Source of the DNA: Anisus vortex
Taxonomy: Eukaryota > Mollusca > Gastropoda > Planorbidae
Assembly (NCBI GenBank): GCA_949126835.1
Contig: OX421509.1
Coordinates: 7,958,911-8,022,910, forward strand
Length of the DNA: 64,000 nucleotides
Direction of reading: 5' to 3'
Shown here one piece after another: positions 22,800-34,168 of this stretch. Made by a program: the position numbers and the translations under genes. Position 1 is the first letter of the stretch. Each line of letters opens with the position of its first letter. The notes below the pieces were generated by a model. It did not search any database, had not been told where the DNA came from, and worked only from the letters and a program-made list of their open reading frames with translations.

Positions 22800-23218
22800 A
22801 GTATAGCGTTCGAAATATTTGTTATAGTAGAGTAGTATATATTGTATAATAAAATATAAAGTTCCAACTTACGATTTGTCCAGAAATTTGCACAATATAA
22901 TATTAAACACTTCGTGGAATCTTCACACTTCCCAAGGAATAAAAACGCAAACCAGTTCTCTCCTCTTTTTAAAAAAAATAGTTTCACAGTCCTGAAAACG
23001 AAACACAAATATGCCGCTCTCAGTACTACTAATGTCACAAAATATTTATAGGTCAGGAAAAAATATAACTCAAATTTTCCAGACGAGATCAACAAATTTT
23101 TTCCAATCCTAGATCAAGAAAAGTAGAACTCAAATCTACCGAACGAGACTACCAAATCTTGTCAATCCTAGGTCAGGAAAAGTAGAACTCAAATATACCG
23201 GGCGAGACCACCAAATTT
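22800..23218 (-). promoter_or_regulatory. Element A leader with triplicated primer-binding-region repeat
   Basis: Between the 5' LTR and the gag ATG. Three imperfect tandem units of about 60 bp start at 23050, 23111 and 23170 (aggtcaggaaaa...ctcaaat...gagaccaccaaat). The last unit abuts the LTR; read on the minus strand it gives TTTGGTGGTCTCGCCCGG, a plausible primer-binding site with TGG at its start. The other two units are diverged copies of the same site. Confidence 0.6.
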
Positions 23219-23893
23219 TGTTACGTCCACAATCCCCTTGTGGCCAGAGCTGTGTAGATCTTGCTGATAATTCTCGTTAGTCCTAGGGGAGACTTTAATT
23301 ATTAGTATTTATGTTTCAGTATTACACGAACTCTTCTTATAGTCCTGGGCACAAATTCAGTATTTGTATTCCAACATTTCCTTTCTTGTAAATTATGGTA
23401 GTAGATAAATCTTATAGTAATGTATTCAACACAATAGGATAGTAACTTGACAAAGAAGCTTCAGTGTAACTGTTGTTGATAGTTTATTTCAGGTGGTATG
23501 TTCAATATATACAATATATCTATTATGTACAGTTAGAATAAAATAGTGCAAACACAAACGTTCTCAAAAGAACATATTTTGAAACTCTCTGTCTTTCAGA
23601 CAAAACAAATCATTAAATACTATCCGAGTGGTGCAAGGGACAGACCCACTACCAGTAGGGGTGAAAATCATGGTAACATTACAAAACTCATAACAAAACG
23701 ATATGAACTTCCCCTATTAAATAATGAGTCGTTCCCAGACTCTGAGAATTTGAGATCAACACAGAATCCCAGCATTACCTAGAACCTTTCGTTTTCCTAC
23801 TAAACGTCCTAATATCGCGTGTAGTAAGAAAAGAGAGAGAGAGGAGAATAAACATTGCGTGTTCCAATTCTTGGAAAAACAATATACATGACA
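23219..23893 (-). repeat. LTR of element A (5' LTR)
   Basis: 675 bp, same ends and length as 16971..17645. It should carry the promoter for the minus-strand transcript; no individual promoter element is asserted. Confidence 0.93.
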
Positions 23894-23897
23894 GTCT

Positions 23898-24240
23898 GAA
23901 TATGTCTGGGACAGAATATCTTCAATTGCGGGCTCTCAAAAAACCATTATGACAACAATCAAGCGGCGCAAGCTGACATGCTTCGGTCATGTGTTGTTGC
24001 GGCCTAATAACCTGCCGAAAACCTCATCCTACAAGGCACTGTGGAAGGTAAAGTCGGAGAGGCCGTCAGCGAAAATGCTGGTTCGATAAATATAAAAGAT
24101 TGGACAAAGCTGCAAATGACTGAACAAGCTGACAGCTGCTCAAGATAGGCAAAAGTGGAGAAAGATGACTGCTGATGCCCTAACCCTAACCCTAACCCTA
24201 ACTGCTGAAGTCTCCATTAACTCCCCCCAACGACCATATC
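23898..24240 (+). pseudogene. LINE ORF2 3'-end remnant with telomere-like repeat
   Basis: Plus-strand reading gives KTIMTTIKRRKLTCFGHVLL, then, after frame changes, LTAAQDRQKWRKMTADAL and finally INSPQRPYR. These are the I..RRL.WFGHV and AAQDR..WR......A....PQRP blocks at the C-terminus of many CR1/RTE-like LINE proteins (recalled). Stops at about 24089 and 24120 show it is dead. A (CCCTAA)4 run interrupts it at about 24178. Confidence 0.65.
24178..24203. repeat. Interstitial telomere-like repeat (CCCTAA)4
   Basis: Four perfect CCCTAA units followed by ctgctgaag. TTAGGG is the usual animal telomere unit. Confidence 0.9.
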
Positions 24241-24955
24241 GGTTAAGGGTATGATGATGATGTTTCTGTCATTTTAGTTTTTACTCTAATCTAGATATAT
24301 TCCTTTAAAAGTTACCATGCCTTCATTAAAAATACCCAAAATGAAGTCTAGCCTTAGCGTACTAATTTATAAATATAATAATGACCAGTGACGGTCATTT
24401 ATAATTATCATCTATCCATGCGATCACATCCAACTTATGTCATTAAATGACACTCATTAAAAAATCACAAAAACATTCCGGTTTAAAAAAAAACAACTTT
24501 TGAGCAAAAAATTCTGTATTGATATGTTTATATGAAACATTTTGTTTTTATTCAAGATATTTCAGAACAAAACAAATGTTTTTTTTTCAGGTGGTCATGA
24601 TGCACTTGTGGCGGTGAAAGAAAGGGGAGAGCATTCATTTCATTCTTCGGCACAATAAAAGCCCCTGTCCATCATCTATTGTATAAGTTGTTTCCCTTGA
24701 ATAAAATCAGAAAGAATTGCGTTTCGACGTTTCGTTTTCTAAACTGTCATTTTTGTTTTACAGTCATGTCATATGTGTATGCTTGTTTTGTGTTATTGTT
24801 TTTTTTAAATTCGCTTTTTTTATTGTATTAATTATTTGAAAAAAAAATATTGAGGTTGAAGTCTTCCCTCTCCCGACTTATCAATCTGTACAAATAATGC
24901 GTTTATTTATTTTTTTATTTTTTTTTCAGTTATAGAAAGAAGGTTGAAATGTAGA
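24241..24955. other. Unassigned AT-rich DNA
   Basis: Contains a ggtatgatgatgatg edge at the LINE end and several A/T runs. Nothing coding or repeated recognised. Confidence 0.45.
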
Positions 24956-25205
24956 AAAATTAAGATAAATCGAGAGGCAGAGAGATAGAGACCGAATGTG
25001 CGAGAGATAGAAAGAAAGAGAGAGTGGGAATAAGATAGAGGAGAGATATAGAGAAAGAGAAGTAGAGAAGAGAAAGAAAGAGAGAGAGAGAGAAAGAGAG
25101 AAGAGAGAGAAAGAGAGAGTGAGAAAAAGAGAGCGAAATTGAGAGGAGAGAAAAAGAGAGAGATGTGCAGAGAAAGGATAAGAGAGAGAGAGAGAGAGAG
25201 AGAAT
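24956..25205. repeat. GA-rich microsatellite tract
   Basis: About 250 bp of interrupted (GA)n/(GAAA)n. Complementary-strand S/L/F frames are artefacts. Confidence 0.85.
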
Positions 25206-25304
25206 ATGACGGACAGATGTATAATGTATTATATATAAGATATATAATGTGCTATTAAAGATGCTGTTGTCATCAACACAGACTCTCATGAGAATTCCAT
25301 GTTT

Positions 25305-25660
25305 GGATTGTCACAGGATAAAAGACTCTTGGTGTGCGCTCGTTTGAATCTGTGGCACCTTCACTGTGGAACGGGTTACCCCGAGACACTGAAAAACTGC
25401 GACAAAAGAGTCTTTCAAGAGGAATTTAAAGACATTTCTTTTCCACTAAGTTGATCAAGTACACCTCCACCGACAAAAAAACTTAGCTCAAAACTATTTT
25501 AAAATGGTGTGGTCGTTTCGTGCCTCCATCGGCAAAAAACCTTGTTTAAAACTGTTTTAGAGTGGTATTGTCGTTTCGTTTTTAGCGCACTGATCATGCT
25601 TGCATTAGCATGGAGTTGAACGCGATATAAATGGCCAATTAATTATTATTATTATTATTA
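25305..25660 (+). pseudogene. LINE 3' end with (ATT)n tail
   Basis: A plus-strand frame reads SFESVAPSLWNGLPRDTEKL and then a broken SRGI*RHFF. This matches the aP.LWN.LP......FK..LK..LF ending of L2/CR1-type RT proteins (recalled). A noncoding 3' region follows, ending in atgcgatataaatggcc-like sequence and a (ATT)n tail at about 25640-25661, as expected for a LINE 3' end. Confidence 0.65.
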
Positions 25661-25734
25661 AGAAAATAGAAGAGTAAAAATGGATACAAAAATATAGAAA
25701 TAAAAATGGATAAAAAGAAGAATGATGTAGTTGG

Positions 25735-26115
25735 ATTGAGAATGTTGAAATTGTGTGTGTGAGAGAGAATGATAGAACAGTATAGAGAAATACAGAGAGA
25801 TGGGAAGATGAAAAGACAACGAGAGAAGGAGAGAGAGAGAGGAAAATATATTTAATGACAGAGAGAGAGAAAATGATTAAATGAAGATGAGAAAGATGGA
25901 AAGATTGAAAGATTGACAGAGTGAGAGAGAGGGGGGGGGGTTAAATGAAGAGAGATTGAGTGAAACGAAAAGGAATAAAAAGATGGAGTATAATCTAAAG
26001 ATAGAAAGATGGAGAGAGATGGAGAATTAAAAAATAAAGGGAGAGAGACAGAAAGATGGAAACACTGAGAAAGGGATGAAGAGATATGAACAGAGAGAGA
26101 GAGAGAGATATGAAG
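25735..26115. repeat. GA-rich microsatellite tract
   Basis: Interrupted (GA)n with GATG and G-run interruptions (25931-25940). The complementary strand gives a false serine/leucine frame. Confidence 0.8.
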
Positions 26116-26364
26116 AGAAGAGATATTGGGAGACGGGGAAAAAAACGAGGGGGGGGGTGTAGTGACATCATTGGTCTAAGGGAAGCAATCGCATCAAAAC
26201 ACTGTACCATCAGTACATTATCACATTTAACTCCCTTGGATATAATGTACATTATACTACAATACGTTGAATGTGTAGGCTACATATTGATGTATACCTT
26301 TTGTTGGAACCAATCTTTTAAGCAGTGTCCTTAATTGAAGGTTCGCCTAATGTGTAGCCTACAC

Positions 26365-26385
26365 CCCCCCCCCCCCCCCCCCCCC
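26365..26385. repeat. Poly-C run
   Basis: More than 20 consecutive C, a likely polymorphic or assembly-sensitive homopolymer. Confidence 0.9.
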
Positions 26386-26489
26386 TGATAAGCAAATAGG
26401 CGCAAAGAATATAACAAAGACTTTAATTAGATAAGATAAGGATAAGTAAATTATTTAAAAGTTTTAATTTACCTCTAATATTCCTTTAA

Positions 26490-26575
26490 TTATCCGACCA
26501 AAAAAAAAGCAAGCGGCCCATCTTAGTATAGTCTTCGAGAAAATCATAGCCTTCAAATAAACCGGAAGTCTACAA
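26490..26575. repeat. M1-family MITE end fragment
   Basis: aagcggcccatcttagtatagtctt and aaaccggaagtct echo the M1 end (gtccatcttattatagtctt) and the sequence at 6510-6530. Confidence 0.45.
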
Positions 26576-26770
26576 AACAGTCTGAAATCGGGAAATTCCT
26601 GCTTGAATGCCCTGAACTAACCTACCTCAAATATACTCTGCTCCCCCCTCAACCTATCTTTACCAACACACTATATAGCAATATGGAACAACTGAAAAAG
26701 ACATGTAAATATGTTTGTCTGGCATCGACTGCAAGAGAGCAAACAGATCTGCAGAGATTGGCTTAAAGAA
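26576..26770 (+). pseudogene. LINE ORF2 C-terminal remnant (jockey/RNase H-type ending)
   Basis: An open plus-strand stretch, GKFLLECPELTYLKYTLLPP, then FTNTLYSNMEQL and KYVCLAS, ending at a stop near 26768. ..HFLLECP.L..LR..LLPP followed by a C-terminal helix is typical of the end of LINE ORF2 proteins in invertebrates, as recalled. The upstream coding part is missing (5' truncation). Confidence 0.6.
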
Positions 26771-27189
26771 GAAGAATGGTTAATCTAACCCTGAGGAGCA
26801 TGGCCGGAATCATACGCCAATTATGAGCTTAGTATACAAAAATATAAATAAACGATCACATGTATATTTCTTCTCCGACTAGGCTTGTATTTCTGGTCCT
26901 ATTCTTTAGCAGATTATATTACAACTGAGAGCATCTTATTGTTGACTTCGGCCTGAGCGTATATGTTCTTGTTTTTGTAATTTTGGAGTTTTACTTTAAG
27001 TGTTTATTGAGACCAAAGAACTGTATATAATGTATCAACCTGGTCCTTGAAGTTTAAGTCAAGTTGAAGGGGGATTTTTATCTCTACATTTAACTATTTA
27101 AATTGGTTTATTTTCCTCCAAAGATATGTTTTAATCGTGACCTAGTAAAGTTCATGCTTTTAGAAAATGAACCACTAACATTTTATTTC
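26771..27189. other. Unassigned AT-rich DNA
   Basis: No gene or repeat recognised between the LINE remnant and the next SINE copy. Confidence 0.45.
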
Positions 27190-27375
27190 TGTGGCCACGG
27201 CAGACAATGGGGTTGTGTGGCTAGTACAATACCAAACTGCCTTTACTTTACCCGAACTATAGTCAGGTACCCATAAGAGCTGGGTGAACTCTTGGACACC
27301 TTCCAGGCCCGGGAACAAATCCTAGACCTTCAGTACGCCAGCCGAACGCATTGCCGGTCGACCACCGTAGCGGCA
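27190..27375 (-). repeat. SINE copy, inverted
   Basis: gtggccacggcagacaatgg, gtgtggctagtacaatacc and aagagctgggtgaactc, then a head trace caaatcctagacc...gccggtcgacc. Diverged but complete in outline. Confidence 0.7.
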
Positions 27376-28390
27376 TTTAACATACATATATTTCTACTAA
27401 AACTTTTCCAGACTGACGAAGTTTATGATTGAGGGCTGTAGCTGAAATCGTTTAAAAAATATCACATGATCTCTGAAATATACTGTTTACTTTTTATAAC
27501 TAATAAATCACGTTTTTCTTACCTACATTCAGAACTTTTTTATGTAACTCGGTGTTTAGAAAGAGCTGATGAATTTCGTATCTTAGCTTATACATTACAG
27601 ACACTCCTTCTATAAAGAAGATTATTGCGTCCTACGCACAACCGTGGTTGGAGTCCTGCATGAAAAAATTGCATATTGACACATGAAAATTCATAAAGAA
27701 AAAAAAAAGTTCTCAACAAATCTTCAAGATCATGCATGGAATTAAAGAAAACATAGTGTTAAAGAAAACTGCCGAATTTCAATCTTGTGCTATGATTAGT
27801 TACAGAGGGGTAGCAAAATAACTGAAGGAAAAAAAGAAAAAATAGAATGAGAAAAACCGGAAAAAGATAAAAATTATGTTCTGAATTGATCTAGCCATCT
27901 ATGTTTGAATGTGTAATTTTAGGTTTTTGAAGCTCAAATCTTGTGTAACAACTGTATTTTATTATTAAAGCAATGGTTAAACTGTCTCAATATGTAAAAA
28001 TATCAAATACGCTAAAAATATATTTTTTACGCATAATTAGACAGGGGCCTATCCTTAAAACAAACCGATACATTCGAGTTATGGGCCCTACTACGTAAAG
28101 AGTTAACGGGTTTGATTTGTTGCCGCTGGCTGAACTGGAAAACTGCGCTTCCGGTTCAAGTCTGTTTTCATTGGCGGAATTACTATAATGCGCTTTAGGC
28201 GGAAGTACCAAAAGCAACGTTAATGAAGTTCGTTTAAAACGTTTCCTTAACTATTCGTAATTTTATATTCGCCAACAAGTTAGCTTTTTATTAATTAAAA
28301 GATGTTTCCGCTAAGAGAAGTATGACCAATATAATATATTCATAGAGTTTTCAAATTCGAAATGTTCGTTTTCTTGTTTCAATTTTTGCA
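27376..28390. other. Mostly unassigned; repeat R fragment at 27590-27670
   Basis: tataaagaagattattgcgt with cctacgcacaaccgtggttgg marks a fragment of dispersed repeat R. The remainder is AT-rich and not recognised. Confidence 0.5.
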
Positions 28391-29160
28391 GATTGAATTT
28401 TTTTCTTTCTCTTCCTCTCTCCTCACGCTGTCTTTCTTTCTCTTTGTATCCCGTTCTCCCTTTTGTCTCTGACTCTTTCACTCTTTTTCTTTCTTTCTCT
28501 CTCTCTCTTCACTTTCGCTTCTCTCTCTGTCTCTTTTTCTATCTCTTTCTTTTCTTTTCTTCTTTGTATCCTGTTCTCTCTCTTTCTCTTTGTCTCTCTC
28601 TTTCCTTCTCACTTCTATCCCTGCCCGGTCATTAAATTTTTATTCTAATATTTCACTGCTTGTAAAGTCTATCATACTTTCTAATATGTATCCAGTGTAT
28701 CTCTCTCTCTCTCTCCACATCTCTCTCTATGTCTCTACATCTTTCTTTCTCTCTCTCTATCTCTTTCTCTCTCTCTTTCTCTCCGTTTCTCCACATCTCT
28801 CTCTATGTCTCTATATCTTTCTTTCTCTCTCTCTATCTCTTTCTCTCTCTTTTTCTCTCTCTTTTTCTCTCTCTCTATGTCTCTTTCTTTCTCTCTCTTG
28901 CTCTCTCTTTTTCTCCTCTCACTTTCTCTCTCTCTTTCTCTCTTTCTCTCCCTCTCTTTCTCTCTCTCTTTCTCTCTCTTGCTCTCTCTCTTTTTCTCCT
29001 CTCTTTCTCTCTCTTTCTCTCTCTCTTTCTCTCTCTCTGTCTGTCTCTTTCTTTTTCTCTCTCTCTTTCTCTCTCTTGGTCTCTCTCTCTTTCTCCTCTC
29101 TCTCTCTTTCTCTCTTTCTCTCTCCCTCTCTATGTCTCTCTCTCTCTCTCTGTCTGTTTT
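28391..29160. repeat. 770-bp CT-rich microsatellite tract
   Basis: Almost pure pyrimidine (ctctctttct, ctctttttctct) with one less biased gap at 28625-28695. Long S/L/F open frames in all plus frames, up to 199 codons, come from composition and not from selection for a protein. Confidence 0.92.
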
Positions 29161-29617
29161 TTTTCAAATCTAAAGTGCTCTTACAATGATAAATAAGCAT
29201 AAGATAAGAATCTTTGAACGTCAAGAAAACAATTGTGCAGTGTTTTATTTGTTGAATGTTGACTGTCTGTCACGTGAAATCACAATGCAGGTTGGTGTAT
29301 ACAACAACAACTAAACAAAAGAGCCATGTGCTAAAAATGTTGCAGACATAGTGCAGGGGGTTCAATGTACTATTGAGCTAGTCAACCAGTTTTGAGTAGT
29401 TGCATGAAACGTTTCTTGTGGAGAGATGGCGATATGTGTGGTATCGGTTAGGGTTAGATCGTAGAATCGTACTATTGGTTGGTTAGGATGTTTGGGTTAA
29501 GAAAAGACCGTATTATAAAACCCGCGCGTTTTCAAGCGTAATAAAAAGACTATATGTTCCACTTAAAATGTTAATTAGCACAGTGATATCTCTCTCTCTA
29601 TATATATATATAATAAA
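29161..29617. other. Unassigned DNA
   Basis: No coding or repeat signal except a short TA/CT run at 29588-29612. Confidence 0.45.
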
Positions 29618-29621
29618 TTAA

Positions 29622-29694
29622 CTCTTCCCGTACCGACCTACTTCTATCTATGCTGCCTTCAGTTCCGCTATATACGCGCCCGGGACTGTAAGGG
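29622..29694. mobile_element. 73-bp TTAA-flanked mini-element, copy 2
   Basis: TTAA at 29618-29621 and 29695-29698. Same length as 4791..4863 and differs from it only in the first several bases (ctcttcccg versus cccttctcg). Confidence 0.65.
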
Positions 29695-29877
29695 TTAACA
29701 TTAAAATAAATTGAAATAAATAGATAAATAGATAGAAAGAGGGATAGAGCGATAAATGAGATTAGATATCTAGATAGCCAGACAGACTGGTAGATATATT
29801 AATGATACATAAAGGGACAAATAGTTGGATAGACCGGAAGAGAAATAAGTTAATAGAATAAAATACACCAAGACGGT

Positions 29878-29941
<64 letters not shown>

Positions 29942-29942
29942 C
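29878..29942. repeat. (GATA)n microsatellite
   Basis: About 16 uninterrupted GATA units, with looser GATA/TAGA repeats extending to about 30125. Confidence 0.93.
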
Positions 29943-30129
29943 AGAGACAAATAGATCGACATATTGATAAATAATATATACACATACATATACAAACATC
30001 TATCCAGGTGAACAGACATTCTGCTAGATAGTTATATAGATAGAAAGAAAGATATATATATCTAGATAAATAGAAGGATAGATAATTGATAATTGATAGA
30101 TAGATAGATATAGATATAGATATAGATAT

Positions 30130-30650
30130 CGAGTAAACAAGCGCATTTTCAAATGCACAACATTTAAACTACCAAACGGAGTGTTTGACTTGTTTATTAT
30201 CAATCAATGTCGACATTAATTCAAACTTAAACAGACTGGATCTAGTTTTAAGACCCTGATACATTGCCATTGTGATACCAACCTGGTTTAAATACTTTTT
30301 GTTCCTGTTTGGAGTTTGCCTCACTATGCCTGTCTGCCTCTTTATATGTGTGAGTATGTATGTTTGTATGTGTATGTGTGTGTGTGTGGTTTTCGTTCTT
30401 ACTTAATACATCAATACTGAGTGTGTTGTAATGAAAGTGGTGTACACCTGGCTTAATGATGTGTTAATGGGAGGTGTGTACTAATATGCATAACACATCC
30501 ACACAAAAAAAACCAACACGCAAACTGACACACGGAAACAAGTTTGTCCAGTCAGCGACCATCTATCAACAGTCTTAAACACCTTTCCCCTGTTATTGTA
30601 TTTTAATTTGTCTTTTTCTATTTTTGTGCGTTAAATCTTCACTACAATAC
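30130..30650. other. Unassigned DNA
   Basis: Includes a TG-rich run at 30345-30390. Nothing else recognised. Confidence 0.45.
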
Positions 30651-30654
30651 ATAA

Positions 30655-30795
30655 ACCACACACACACACACACATACAAACACACACACACAGACACACA
30701 CACACAGACACACACACACACACATACACACACACAGACACGTTGATACATCCGCTTAACACAAACAACACACACACACATACACATACACACAT
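30655..30795. repeat. (CA)n microsatellite
   Basis: Interrupted by CAGA and CATA units. The complementary cysteine/valine-rich frame is an artefact. Confidence 0.9.
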
Positions 30796-30799
30796 TAAG

Positions 30800-31360
30800 G
30801 TAGTGTGTCATGTGTAAGCTTATACCTTAATTTTGAGGGGGTTACCAAGGTAAATTAGTAAAACCCATCACACGGGGGTAAAAGCATAACACGCTGCGAG
30901 ACAAAAGGGTCAGAGATTAGGGCCTATGTAAGTTTCTTTCCCTGTCTTGGTTGTGTGCCCTAATTAGTCGCTATCAACATAGGAGTCTTACATTTCCGCC
31001 AAACATAAAGAGCAGTTCGAGGTACCGGTTACACTACACTATCATCAAATTAAGAGTCTTTTTTTTCATTAGTGAAAAATTCGTTTTCTACAGGTAAGAA
31101 CAGATTTTCTTTTTTTTCTATTTAAGTTTGTATCAAATATTACAACATGCCTGCCATCCTTTTCAGGACCGTATGATACGATTTCTGTAGCTTTCTGCAA
31201 AAACCTAATGGGTCGAAATTTAACAATGGCATGCGTTACCGAATAGGTCAAGAAAAAACAATTGGGTGCCAACTGGCATTCGTGTTAAATTAAAGGGTCA
31301 GTAACCTCGAGTCATGGCTCTGTATTCATTTAGAAATTATGTTCTTTGTCATAGCTGATT
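30800..31360. other. Unassigned DNA
   Basis: Moderate composition with no open frame longer than about 67 codons, and no motif or repeat recognised. Confidence 0.4.
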
Positions 31361-31367
31361 AACATGA

Positions 31368-32077
<710 letters not shown>

Positions 32078-32140
<63 letters not shown>
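32078..32140. repeat. (AT)n microsatellite
   Basis: Pure TA run abutting the right end of the foldback element. Confidence 0.95.
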
Positions 32141-32141
<1 letters not shown>

Positions 32142-32987
32142 CTCAGTGGCTTATTATATCATATTAACCCCCCCCCCCCCACCTCCCGATTTGGTCTGCA
32201 ATTTGAAATTTAAAAATCGGCCATCATAATAACAAAGCACTGTTTCTTTATTCTGATGGCCGAATTTGATTTTTATTAATTCTTGTTTTATCCTTTTTTT
32301 TTTACTTAGAAAAGGAGCGCGTTAAAAAAAGTTTTTCGACACATATCCTATTCATAAGGATTGTGAAACATAGGCCACAATTTTTTTTGTAGTCATATTC
32401 ACAATAAAGATTGTAACGCCAGCACATTTCACCTTTACTTAATTGACTTAAGCCTTAAACTAATTACAGGTAGCCTAACCATCAGATAATTTGTTTTCGG
32501 TTAATAACAATACCTATTATTTTCTAATCGCAAATAATGCTTTACATTTACTTATTTCGTTTTATCTCACTTCCCAGTCACCTCAGGGAATGTTTACTAT
32601 AACTTTGAATTTAAACACAGTAGCTATACAACAACAACCACTTTTATCAAGCAAGTTATTTTTCGTTTCATAAATCTGAATTTACTTCCCCAATAGGAGT
32701 ATTGAATATCGTCACTTGAAAACATCATTTACATATTTATTATTATATTATGGCACATACATGAATTACAATGTTTATAAATACTTCAAGAATCACACAA
32801 CAAGTTGCTACCTGCTACAAACATCGCCATTTTCTATGACGTCTCCGTTTCTTCTTCTTCTACATCGCTTCTCACGTGATACTTATCAACAGCTTTGATT
32901 GGTCAACTCTATTGTCTGCGATTGTTTGATTGTTAACCCTTTTACTTCCCTTGTCTATTCTTCTTAAAAAACTGAACTATATATATA
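32141..32987. other. Unassigned AT-rich DNA
   Basis: C run at 32168-32180; otherwise no feature. A small frame at 32491..32673 has no motif. Confidence 0.4.
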
Positions 32988-33434
32988 CATGGAGTGCTCA
33001 TTCACTTAATTTTGTATGGAAAATGCAGACTCTTGTTTAAAGATAAGTTTTACCGCAGTAAGATGGCCCATTTGACACTGACATAGATAAAATAAAATTA
33101 AAAGGCATCTACATTAGTGAGCGATTGAAACCTACCATATTTATATTACGCTTTTATGGCATTTATTTCCAGTATAGCCCGAGTGAGGAACTTATTAAAA
33201 TACATGTATAAATGTATATAATACAATACTTACTCAACTAATGAGATCAACAGTTATTTTTAAGTTCATTTTCATGGACGCATTTCCGGAAAAAGTTAAA
33301 ATAAAGTACACATTTAATTATATGTATGTCCGGGTCGAATCCGCCATCATTGTTAGAGTAAACTTATCTATAAATAAAAGTCTTCATTTTCAAGACATGT
33401 TCATGCTTTATTTTCAGTAATTGAGCATTCCCTG
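32988..33434. mobile_element. Long-TIR foldback MITE, copy 2
   Basis: Starts catggagtgctcattcactt and ends cagtaattgagcattccctg, inverted with few mismatches and flanked by tata. Subterminal blocks (aatgcagactcttgtttaaa and tataaataaaagtcttcatt) are also inverted. Same family as 31501..32075, shorter. Confidence 0.65.
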
Positions 33435-34168
33435 TATATATAGCTCATGGACAAGTCTTAATGAGGCGTGAACTTTTGAACCCGAATGTTCGTGAACTTC
33501 CAGTTCTATTTTTAAACTAATAACAAAAAAAGCATGCTTTTGCTGGTGTTTGACAATTGATTTCAACCTCGAGGGCGAGTTCTAGTCTTTTAGAATTATA
33601 CAAAGGATACAATATTAGTTATGAGGAATCCGTTTTTAACATCAAAAGTGAACAGGCGATCATTAATACTCAAGTGTTAGTCGCGTTACGTTAAATTTTT
33701 ATTTGTTTACAAAATAAATGAGTCAAGAGTTGCGTTTTCTTGGTTATTGAAAAACAAAATGCGTAAATTCATAAAAACGAATAACAAAAATTATTTTGCA
33801 TTAAGCAATAAGTTTGATATTTTAAAAAGGTGATTATTCCCTTCTGACTTTCACAATACATTTTTTTGCTTTGTAAACATCTTTTGGAAATGAAATAAAT
33901 TGTAATCCCTAACAAATTTGAGTACAACCAGTAAAGTAGCACACAGACATTGTTTCGAATAAAATGATCGAATAAGAACGGAAATGTTTTTGCACGTGAC
34001 CTTTTATGCATGCATACACGTTAAGACTTGTCCATTGCCTCATAATATTATAATATGATCTCCCTGATATGTCGTAATATTTTGTTAATCAATATATATA
34101 TACAATTGCAACACTAAGTACTAGATATTTCAGCGAATTTGCGTGTCTTCTCTTTTCACTCTCTAGAT
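33435..34168. other. Unassigned AT-rich DNA
   Basis: No coding, tRNA or repeat signal recognised. Confidence 0.45.

Larger units (their letters stand above)
16971..23893 (-). mobile_element. LTR retrotransposon A, Ty3/gypsy with INT before RT, RT-deleted
   Basis: Two 675-bp direct repeats (16971..17645, 23219..23893) begin TGTTACG and end ATGACA. They are flanked by a 4-bp duplication GTCT (16967-16970, 23894-23897). The transcribed strand is minus, so the 5' LTR is the right-hand one. A G-rich polypurine tract (17646-17656, complement of cgcccccaccc) abuts the 3' LTR. One long frame encodes gag, protease and integrase, then breaks off early in RT. An in-frame deletion product of this kind cannot replicate alone. 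A diverged solo LTR of the family is at 57014..57670. Confidence 0.93.

Noticed and set aside
17298..23782. Identical 78-codon frames at 17298 and 23546 as a duplicated gene
   Set aside because: Both lie at the same offset in the two LTRs of element A, on the strand opposite to its transcription; not a gene.
28590..29196. Long S/L/F-rich open frames (up to 199 codons) in several plus frames
   Set aside because: They are translations of a polypyrimidine microsatellite; all three frames are open because of composition.
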